Shown piece after piece: positions 1-5,671 of a stretch of DNA of 15,851 bases. Under the pieces are notes generated by a model. That model had not been told where the DNA came from. It was given only the letters and a program-made list of their open reading frames with translations, and did no database searches. The translations under genes and the position numbers were made by a program. Positions within the stretch are counted from its first letter, which is position 1; every line of letters starts with the position of its first letter. Source of the DNA: Armatimonadota bacterium (GTDB lineage: Bacteria > Armatimonadota > Zipacnadia > Zipacnadales > FEN-943); contig JANZZA010000172.1 of assembly GCA_026419655.1 (NCBI GenBank), positions 1 through 15,851 of the forward strand, read 5' to 3'.

Positions 1-19
1 AGATGTGTATAAGAGACAG
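1..19 (+). other. Nextera/Tn5 mosaic-end adapter remnant
   Basis: The first 19 bases, AGATGTGTATAAGAGACAG, are identical to the Tn5 transposase mosaic end used in Nextera-type library preparation. This is known adapter sequence, not genomic DNA, so the biological sequence begins at base 20. It means the left edge is a contig end and that the lysA reading frame is cut here. Any residues translated from bases 1-19 are artefacts. Confidence 0.95.
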
Positions 20-841
20 CGCTAAGAGCGCATCGGCGATGACCTCGGCAAACTCTTCAGTCGTAGGCGGCGTGTCTTCGCTCGTATAAGCAATGCCCAG
101 CCCGCCCCCCATATCAAGCTCCGCCAGTTCAACCTGGTGAACATCTCGCACCTTGGCCATGAATTCAACCATCAATTCAGTAGCCCTGGCGAAACTATCC
201 AGGCCGAAAATTTGGGACCCTATATGACAGTGGATGCCCTTCAGACTGATCTGAGGCGATTGAAGGCAACGCTGCACTGCGTCCATGGCCACGCTAGACG
301 CCATGCTCAGGCCAAACTTAGTGTCGAGATGCCCGGTGGCTATGTAACTGTGGGTCTGCACCTTGATACCGGGCGTCACGCGGATGAGAACCTCCGCCTG
401 CCGCCCGAGGTCCCCTGCTGCCCTAGCCAGCCGGTCAATCTCCGAGATGCTATCAATGACGATGCGGCCGACTCCTGACTCCAGGGCCATCCGAATTTCC
501 AGGTCTGACTTGAAGTTGCCGTGCATCTTGATGCGGGCCGTGGGAAAACCCGCCTGCAGAGCTGTATACAACTCTCCGGCGCTGGCTACGTCCAAGCCCA
601 GGCCTTCTTGCTCGACCACCCGGCAGATGGCCGTCGTGAGCAAAGCCTTGCCCGCGTAGCAGATTTCAACGGCTTCAAGACGCTGAGAAAAGCTCTGCTT
701 ATACGCCCGGCAGGCCTCACGCAGTGCGTCCTCATCGAGCACGTATAGCGGCGTGCCAAATTCCCGCGCCAGCTCAACGGCGTCACACCCGCCGATTTCG
801 AGGTGGCCCTGGGCATTGATGCGCTGGGTCCCGAAAAGCAT
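20..841 (-). CDS. lysA: Diaminopimelate decarboxylase LysA, C-terminus cut by contig end
   Basis: Catalyses the PLP-dependent decarboxylation of meso-diaminopimelate to L-lysine, the last step of lysine synthesis, in the cytoplasm. The frame is open from ATG at 841 down to the adapter boundary and gives 274 residues of an expected 410-430, so about the last third is missing. Visible fold-III decarboxylase motifs: GTPLYV near residue 29; YAGKA with the PLP-binding Lys at 65; GLGLDVASAGEL near 82-93; KMHGNFKS; HCHIGSQ at 204-210; and the phosphate-binding LDMGGGLGI at 242-250. The start is supported by GGAG 9 bases upstream. It lies 93 bases downstream of the 762-residue gene on the same strand, behind its own promoter-like and terminator-like leader. 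No frameshift is seen. The motif set separates LysA from ornithine or arginine decarboxylases reasonably well. Confidence 0.95.
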
Positions 842-868
842 GGCCGTCAGCTCCTGCCTGCTGGATAC

Positions 869-901
869 AAAAATCGCCCCAAAAGCCGCCGCTTCTGGGG
901 C
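869..901 (-). terminator. Intrinsic terminator or attenuator between the 762-aa gene and lysA
   Basis: Read on the minus strand, GCCCCAGAAGC pairs with GCTTTTGGGGC (11 bp, one G-U pair, 4-base loop GGCG; 876-901). It is followed at once by GATTTTTG, a run of five U. This is a textbook rho-independent terminator shape. It ends the 762-residue gene, but because the predicted lysA promoter lies upstream of it, lysA transcripts would also have to pass it, which suggests attenuation. Confidence 0.75.
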
Positions 902-902
902 T

Positions 903-922
903 GTCGGACGGACAAATCCGAC
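903..922 (-). promoter_or_regulatory. Leader hairpin at the predicted 5' end of the lysA transcript
   Basis: A perfect 6-bp inverted repeat, GTCGGA/TCCGAC (903-908 with 917-922), with an 8-base loop. An alternative smaller stem CGGA/TCCG is also possible within it. It begins almost exactly at the predicted transcription start and sits immediately before the terminator-like stem. Its role is unknown. Confidence 0.45.
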
Positions 923-928
923 GGTGCA

Positions 929-957
929 ATTATCCTACGGGGCGATAGTCTTGACAA
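929..957 (-). promoter_or_regulatory. Sigma70-type promoter for lysA
   Basis: On the minus strand, TTGTCA (952-957; 5/6 to consensus) is followed after exactly 17 bases by GATAAT (929-934; 5/6 to consensus). It overlaps the last codons of the upstream 762-residue gene. Predicted transcription start is about base 922, giving a leader of roughly 80 nt before the lysA ATG at 841. Prediction from sequence only; it is the best-matched promoter I found in the window. Confidence 0.6.
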
Positions 958-3223
958 CCAACTGGCCGCGTTCGCTGTCGAAGGTAATGGTCAGGTCGAG
1001 AGCTTCAGCCAGGAAGCTCAGTGGGACCATTGTGCGGCCCTGCTTGATGTAGGGCGCCAGGTCAAGCAAGCAGTCCTCGCCGTTCACTTTCGCGTCGCGC
1101 TGGCCGACGCGCAGGTCCAGGGTAACCCTGGGACTGACCCCGCGCACCCGCTTATCGGCTGGGAACCAGTACAAGATGCCGTCAGTTTGGGCAAAAACCT
1201 CCCGAAGCGGTCCCATTGGGATACCTTTTACCACCTCGGGACACGCCCTGAGGGGAACCAGCTTGCCGTCAAAGACCACCTGCACGTCGCGGAAACGCGA
1301 AAGCGCAAGAGGAAGCACTGTGACGCGCCCCTCGCCCTCAGGGCGTGGGCCAGGGGTTGTTGTGCGCATTCCAACCGCCATGTGCTGAGAAGATTGGGGC
1401 AGTGCCGCCACGAGATAGACTTCAGCAGCCTGTGGTGCGACGGCCACCTCGGGCTCAGTGGCCCCTGGGGAATGGGACTCGCGGCTTCGGGCGGCGGGAG
1501 CTATGGGTTTGGGCGTACTGCCGGCTCCAGCAACTGCCGGTCGTGCAGCACCCTGAGCCGAAGATACCAGCCCAGGTTCTAGCCCAACCAGGTGTGCCAC
1601 AGCCTCTGAATCTCCCCCAGGCGGTATTTCCCTCCCGCTGACCGGAGACATCCCCGGAATGTCCCGGTGCAGCACTCTAGTCGCCCCTGCCCTCACCCCG
1701 GCCGCACTCATATCCGCCCGTGCGCCAACCGGAGCCAGCGCCATAACTGCTGATGTGACAGGCAAGGAAATCGCCATCGTGGCTGATGCCATCCTGGCAG
1801 GCGCTTCGGACAACGGCGGCTTAGCAGCAGCACCAGCCGCGCGGCCCGTGGGAGCATAGGCCGTAGTCCCTGCGAGTGCCACAGGAGCCGCCGCCAGCGA
1901 CGCCGCTGGCAGGGCTTGGCTGCCCGATGGGGTAGTAGGACGGGCGACCAGCTGCGGTATCGCAGCCACGCGGGTGGGCGCCTGGGTTGCTCGGACCCCT
2001 GCAGGCGCCTCGCGACGCGTCGCGGCAGGTGCAGCACCGACGGCGAGCGGCGCCGCCTGGGCCGGCGCGGTCACGGCTGCCCCAGTCGTCGCAGGCCCAT
2101 CTCGCTCTGCACTCGGCACTGCCGACCGCTCTGGCACAGCGGGCACCACGTCCGTGCGAGGTGCTGCCTGACCAGCCTTTGGCTGCGCGGCGCCTGCCAG
2201 CAGCGGCGTCTGCGCAGCACCCGAAAACTCTGGCGTGGGAGCTTGCGCAGGAGGTTGCTTGGGGGCTGCCACCGCTGCAGGCACGGGGATGACCGTTGTG
2301 CTTTTAGACATTGCTGGCGGCGCGGACTCGGGCAGCCCGCCCGTGCCGCGTCCGGCTACGGTCGGCGCTGCGACGGCAGATGTTGGGGCGGGGACGGCAG
2401 CCCCTGGCGCCTGCACCTCATCTCGTGGAAGCTGCCCGGATTGTAGCGTGGTTGCCTCGCGGTTTCCGACAATCACCCTGACTTCGGTCGAGCGGCCCTC
2501 ATTTTCTGCCGCATCCCAGGCCCGCGCTTGGAGGACGTGCTCACCGTCGCTGGTTTTGGTGGTGTCCCACCGGTCAACATAGGGCGGAGCGCCCTTTATC
2601 ATCGCCTTGATGCGTCCGTCTACATAAAAGAAAACCCATTCCACTCCTACATTGTCCCGTGCATCCACCTTGACCTCAACAGTGCCGCTCACCCTTTCGC
2701 CCGGGCGCGGATAGTAAATGTTCACAACTGGTGGCGTTTCATCCCGGCCGGGCGGTGGGAGGACCTTCTTGACCGTCACGCTAATGGTAGCAATTCCGGC
2801 TGTACCGGCTGAATCAACGGCACGCACGGACAGTTTGTGGGCCTCACCGGCTGGGGACTGGAAGACATACGAGAAGGACATTTCGCCCTGAGTCTTGGGC
2901 GTGGCGAGCGTGTAGGTGCGCGCAACCTGGTCATCAACAAGGAGTTCTAAGCGGACGATGGGCCGGCCCGAAACGGACTGGTAGACCGTGTCCACCCACA
3001 CCTCAGCTCCCACCACAGCACCATTGGCAGGGTGCGTAATGGACACCACCGGCGCATCTGCTGTCCATCCCGGCTGGGGGAGGATAGCGCCTGCAACGAA
3101 GCAAACTAGACTAAGGCCAAAGAAAACACGCCCGACGACCTGCCCTAGCTGCGTCATTAGTTGTGTTGCCCCCGGCACAGCCGCCTTCGGATTGGCGTCA
3201 CTGCTGACCCCGCCCGAGACCAC
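935..3223 (-). CDS. Exported protein: two Ig-like domains, long Ala/Pro linker, copper-amine-oxidase-N-like stalk domain
   Basis: 762 residues; function not recognised. A hydrophobic N-terminal segment (about 27-50, ending near TADA) looks like a signal peptide or membrane anchor. Residues about 58-152 and 164-254 are two bacterial Ig-like domains; both start with a PVV-x-I strand and a P-x-x-G turn, and the second holds the pattern DNVGV-x-x-V-x-FYVDG. Residues about 255-600 are a low-complexity Ala/Pro/Val/Thr-rich linker of roughly 345 residues, a likely extended and perhaps glycosylated spacer. Residues about 645-760 match the copper amine oxidase N-terminal-like (stalk) family: VVFDGKLVPL, DLAPYIKQGRTMVPLSFLAEAL, then ITFDSERGQLVV. 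The start is GTG at 3223 with AGGTAGGACGGAG in front; an internal ATG at residue 23 is an alternative. Probably a cell-surface binding or adhesion protein (inference). Confidence 0.85.
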   Translation of the reverse strand: MVSGGVSSDANPKAAVPGATQLMTQLGQVVGRVFFGLSLVCFVAGAILPQPGWTADAPVVSITHPANGAVVGAEVWVDTVYQSVSGRPIVRLELLVDDQVARTYTLATPKTQGEMSFSYVFQSPAGEAHKLSVRAVDSAGTAGIATISVTVKKVLPPPGRDETPPVVNIYYPRPGERVSGTVEVKVDARDNVGVEWVFFYVDGRIKAMIKGAPPYVDRWDTTKTSDGEHVLQARAWDAAENEGRSTEVRVIVGNREATTLQSGQLPRDEVQAPGAAVPAPTSAVAAPTVAGRGTGGLPESAPPAMSKSTTVIPVPAAVAAPKQPPAQAPTPEFSGAAQTPLLAGAAQPKAGQAAPRTDVVPAVPERSAVPSAERDGPATTGAAVTAPAQAAPLAVGAAPAATRREAPAGVRATQAPTRVAAIPQLVARPTTPSGSQALPAASLAAAPVALAGTTAYAPTGRAAGAAAKPPLSEAPARMASATMAISLPVTSAVMALAPVGARADMSAAGVRAGATRVLHRDIPGMSPVSGREIPPGGDSEAVAHLVGLEPGLVSSAQGAARPAVAGAGSTPKPIAPAARSRESHSPGATEPEVAVAPQAAEVYLVAALPQSSQHMAVGMRTTTPGPRPEGEGRVTVLPLALSRFRDVQVVFDGKLVPLRACPEVVKGIPMGPLREVFAQTDGILYWFPADKRVRGVSPRVTLDLRVGQRDAKVNGEDCLLDLAPYIKQGRTMVPLSFLAEALDLTITFDSERGQLVVKTIAP

Positions 3224-3242
3224 CTCCGTCCTACCTAAATCT

Positions 3243-3272
3243 AGCCTACCATTGCCTGCGCCCGCGAGTCAA
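3243..3272 (-). promoter_or_regulatory. Possible sigma70-type promoter for the 762-aa exported protein
   Basis: On the minus strand, TTGACT (3267-3272; 5/6) is followed after 18 bases by TAGGCT (3243-3248; a weak -10). A start near 3236 would leave a very short leader with the GGA-rich ribosome site directly before the GTG at 3223. The -10 element is poor, so confidence is low. Confidence 0.35.
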
Positions 3273-3316
3273 GGCCTGCTTCGCCCTAGTTCTGACTCGC
3301 ACCTTCCCACATGTTC

Positions 3317-3412
3317 ATAGTTTCCTCGGACACGAGGCTCCTCCCTCGCTAAAGGGTGGGCAAACGTCACCCGGAAGGGCTGAGCGGGTGTGCAGTTCTC
3401 TCGGGAAACTAT
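3317..3412. repeat. Inverted-repeat-bounded structured block
   Basis: ATAGTTTCC (3317-3325) is the exact reverse complement of GGAAACTAT (3404-3412). Between them lie smaller stems: CCTCG/CGAGG (3324-3337) and two alternative pairings of GGGTG/CACCC type near 3355-3390. On the minus strand it would sit in front of the predicted promoter of the 762-residue gene. Could be a regulatory site or part of a small structured RNA; there is no family match. Confidence 0.35.
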
Positions 3413-3425
3413 TGCAAAAGTCGCC
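3412..3425 (-). repeat. Dispersed intergenic motif, copy A
   Basis: On the minus strand this reads GGCGACTTTTGCAA. Near-identical copies occur at 14791-14804 (13/14) and 8332-8345 (12/14), all outside genes. Each copy is followed within a few bases by a TCCC tract, so the similarity extends past the core. Confidence 0.4.
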
Positions 3426-3773
3426 TCACCGCCTCCCCCGCGCAGTCCAAGCTAAAACCTTATGCGTGCGGTGTTTTACACTTTTGTCACCCCACACACT
3501 CCAGCTACGCCTTTTGCAAAAGCACTCTCAGGCTTCTGTCTCGGACTGGCGCCGGGATGGTCCGAAAGCACCCTCACGTCGCCCTTTTCCGGTAGATTCT
3601 TCCTGGAAAGAGTCCTTCGGCGACCATCGCAGAAGCCGTCATGTCACGAGGGCGTCGCGCCTGTGCACTGTAGCCTGGGGACGCAGACCTCTGCCATAGA
3701 CGGGCTGGTAGCTACCCCAACACGAAGTTTGCGGCAGTCACTTGAGAGAAAAGGCAGCGGCCAACAGCCTGAA

Positions 3774-3837
3774 GGACCCGTAAATCCCTGACCGTGACTC
3801 TGTCTGGACCCGTAAATCCCTGACCGTGACTCTGTCT
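3774..3837 (+). repeat. Perfect 32-bp tandem duplication
   Basis: Two identical, directly adjacent 32-base units (3774-3805 and 3806-3837). Each begins GGACCCGTAAATCC and ends GACTCTGTCT. There is no spacer and no third copy. A short minisatellite or a recent duplication; the unit length is not a multiple of three. Confidence 0.9.
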
Positions 3838-4071
3838 GATAGCTGCCTTGGGCGCGCATCCTCGCTCAGTCACCCTCCTGCAAGCCTGAAATGCCGCTGC
3901 GCGACACTCCCCCAAGAACCGCTCCGAGTGGGTTTCGTGCCAGGGCCCCGGCGCTCAAGATTCCTCCTTAGGTAAGGCGGCAATGCCACGGAGGCAACTT
4001 TAGCAGTCCTCCTTTAGCAGGCTTTTGCGCAGTTCTGCCGAAACTTACCTGTCCACCGGGAGGTGTTATTG

Positions 4072-5064
4072 ATGAAGCGACTGAGATTTCTCGGCGCACG
4101 CAGAGTCGAAGTTGAAGACGTGGACATCCCTCGGCCGCAGGCAGGAGAAGTGCTGGTGCGCGTACGCGCTTCAGCGCTTTGCGGCAGCGAAATGGACGCT
4201 TTTCGCGGGCCGGACGCGATGGCCGGCAATCCTGGCCATGAGGTTGTCGGGGAAATCGCGGACGCCTGCGGCCATCCGACGTTGCGCGAAGGCACCCGCG
4301 TCGCCTGTCATGCCGTCACGGGCTGCCAGCGCTGTTACTGGTGCCTGCGCGGCTACGAGCTTTTCTGTGAGAACATGCGCGGCTACTCGAATGCCCACGC
4401 CGAATATGTAGCTCATGCCGCTCACCATTGCCTGCCCATCCCTGACGACATCACCTGGGAGCAAGCGCTCATGATTGGCGGCGATACCGTCGGCGTGGCC
4501 TATCACGCTGCTACCCGGGCGGGCGTCCGCGCTGGCGAAGAAGCCGCCGTACTCGGCTGCGGCCCGGTGGGGCTGGGGTGTGTCCTGCTATTATCCTTCT
4601 GGGGCCTGAGAGTGACGGCTGTAGACCTCGTCCCGTACCGACTTGACCTTGCTTGTTCTCTTGGCGCAGCCGAAAGGGTCAATGCCGCCAATGGCGATGC
4701 GGCCGAGGCTCTACGCGCCCTGAACGACGGCCGCGGCCCAGACATCATCTTCGACTGCGCAGGCTCACCCAAAACCCTTGACGTGGCTCTGCGGTCTGTC
4801 CGCAAGGGGGGCACCGTTATTATCATCGGCGAGCGTGGCGAAACGCCCATCTATCCCTCGCGCGACATCATCCACAGCGAGCTGCGCATTCTCGGTTCCT
4901 GGTATTTCCTTCGCGCGGATTTCTGGGGAATGGTGAAGGAGACGCGCCGCGGCCTGCGGCCCGAGCGCCTTATTACCCATAGCTTCTCGCTCGACGACGC
5001 CCAGGCTGCCTATGAACTGATGGATAGCGGCCAGTGTGGCAAGATAGCCTTTACGCAGCCTTAG
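4072..5064 (+). CDS. Zinc-dependent MDR alcohol/polyol dehydrogenase
   Basis: 330-residue medium-chain dehydrogenase/reductase, a normal length. It oxidises a secondary alcohol, probably a sugar, polyol or cyclitol, with NAD+ in the cytoplasm. Catalytic zinc ligands are Cys37 (ALCGSE) and His56 with Glu57 (NPGHE), with Asp138 a probable third ligand. A structural zinc site is formed by Cys85, Cys88, Cys91 and Cys99 (C-x2-C-x2-C-x7-C). The Rossmann motif GCGPVG is at 162-167, and Asp185 at the end of the second strand favours NAD over NADP. Start chosen at ATG 4072 because GGGAGGTG lies 8 bases upstream; a GTG at 4063 sits inside that site. Resembles sorbitol/threonine-dehydrogenase relatives, but the substrate cannot be read from sequence. 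The next plus-strand gene, GH2, is 607 bases downstream, so co-transcription is uncertain. Confidence 0.92.
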   Translation: MKRLRFLGARRVEVEDVDIPRPQAGEVLVRVRASALCGSEMDAFRGPDAMAGNPGHEVVGEIADACGHPTLREGTRVACHAVTGCQRCYWCLRGYELFCENMRGYSNAHAEYVAHAAHHCLPIPDDITWEQALMIGGDTVGVAYHAATRAGVRAGEEAAVLGCGPVGLGCVLLLSFWGLRVTAVDLVPYRLDLACSLGAAERVNAANGDAAEALRALNDGRGPDIIFDCAGSPKTLDVALRSVRKGGTVIIIGERGETPIYPSRDIIHSELRILGSWYFLRADFWGMVKETRRGLRPERLITHSFSLDDAQAAYELMDSGQCGKIAFTQP

Positions 5065-5240
5065 CACGCGCTGAGAGCCTGCATAGTGTGGCCTAGAGAC
5101 CCATCGGGGCCTTCACAATGGGCCGACGGAGCCTCTTGACGTAGCGCCGTGCGACTTATCTTCTGTGCCGGCACGGGTCCTGCCCATTAACAGGTGCGCG
5201 TTTGGTGGAAGCAGCACGAAAAAGTTTGGGAAGGGGGCTT

Positions 5241-5269
5241 GGGGAGAACCCTTTTCAAAGGGTTTCCCC
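5241..5269. repeat. Hairpin, G-run/AACCCTTT with AAAGGGTTTCCCC
   Basis: GGGGAGAACCCTTT (5241-5254) pairs with AAAGGGTTTCCCC (5257-5269) with a one-base bulge and a very small loop. Together with the hairpin just downstream it may terminate dehydrogenase transcripts, but there is no run of U after it. Confidence 0.55.
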
Positions 5270-5271
5270 CA

Positions 5272-5315
5272 GCAGGGGGAACCCCCCTTTGGGCAAAAAG
5301 CGGGGTTCCCCCTGC
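5272..5315. repeat. Perfect 14-bp stem hairpin
   Basis: GCAGGGGGAACCCC (5272-5285) and GGGGTTCCCCCTGC (5302-5315) are exact reverse complements, with a 16-base loop. Perfect 14-bp pairing is far beyond chance at this spacing. It may be a dispersed intergenic hairpin element, an RNA-processing site or a terminator; no U-tract follows. Confidence 0.85.
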
Positions 5316-5420
5316 ACCCCCTCCCCGTAAATGCTCGTGCTCCCCGGCGGAGACGCGCGGCCACCGGCCTCTGCAGGGAAGGGGATGGGCCGGCCCCGGC
5401 TGCGCTGCGTGTGTGTTTCT

Positions 5421-5541
5421 GGTGGGCCGGATTTTCGGGCGCGCGGGAGGGCACCTGCGAGAGGTGCTGGCCACACGCGCCGCGTCCGTACCGCAGACCA
5501 GATTCCGCGGTTTACGGGCGCGCCCGAGAATCCGGCCCGCC
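5421..5541. repeat. Long inverted repeat with internal stems
   Basis: The 24-base arms at 5421-5444 and 5518-5541 are reverse complements at 22 of 24 positions; each contains GCCGGAT or its complement and a GGGCGCGC/GCGCGCCC end. The 73-base interior holds a perfect GCACCT/AGGTGC hairpin (5451-5467) and a CCGCG/CGCGG pairing. The right arm is followed by CCTTTTTTG, so on the plus strand it could act as a large terminator. Otherwise it may be a MITE-like element or a structured RNA. Confidence 0.8.
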
Positions 5542-5671
5542 CCTTTTTTGACCCAGAAGGTACCTCAGAGATGCCAGGGAAGTTCTCTCGCGCACACAGA
5601 TTGGAGGTCGGCGAGCGACGCGCTGACGTAAATGGAGTCCTCTTGCACACAGGGACCGGAGAGGAAGGTTT

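Larger units (their letters stand above)
3273..4071. other. Long non-coding region with scattered inverted repeats
   Basis: No convincing gene: frames are short, overlap one another and resemble no family. It lies between a minus-strand gene start and a plus-strand gene start, so it should hold divergent regulatory sites. Visible structure: an inverted-repeat-bounded block at 3317-3412; the 12-bp palindrome CTTTTGCAAAAG at 3521-3532; a 32-bp perfect tandem duplication at 3774-3837; and a short direct repeat CTTTAGCAG at 3998-4006 and 4012-4020 just before the dehydrogenase gene. No tRNA-like cloverleaf with a T-loop was found. Confidence 0.6.
5065..5671. other. Structured intergenic region between the dehydrogenase and GH2 genes
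   Basis: 607 bases without a credible gene. Overlapping frames stay open in several registers, as expected in very GC-rich DNA, and none resembles a protein family. The content is dominated by inverted repeats: two adjacent hairpins at 5241-5315 and a long 24-base inverted repeat at 5421-5541 enclosing further stems. The last 120 bases before the GH2 start lack strong structure and should contain its promoter; no good -35/-10 pair was recognised. Confidence 0.6.

Noticed and set aside
842..934. Known lysine riboswitch or T-box before lysA
   Set aside because: The leader from the predicted start is only about 80 nt, far shorter than either class, and no T-box or L-box conserved sequence is visible.
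803..1582. 260-codon plus-strand frame overlapping the start of lysA and the end of the exported-protein gene
   Set aside because: It is antisense to two clearly supported genes and shows no motif or ribosome site.
1916..2446. Plus-strand open frames opposite the 762-residue gene
   Set aside because: They lie antisense to the Ala/Pro-rich linker, are rich in Arg/Gly/Cys as expected of GC-rich shadows, and match no family.
3317..3412. tRNA-like element with a 7-bp closing stem
   Set aside because: No T-loop (TTCGA-type) sequence, no 5-bp T-stem beside the 3' arm and no CCA-like end.
3774..3837. CRISPR-like repeat of typical 32-bp length
   Set aside because: The two copies are directly adjacent with no spacer, there is no third copy and no cas gene is present.
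5194..5631. Overlapping long open frames on both strands before the GH2 gene
   Set aside because: Several frames are open at once because of high GC; they run through the inverted repeats and resemble no protein.
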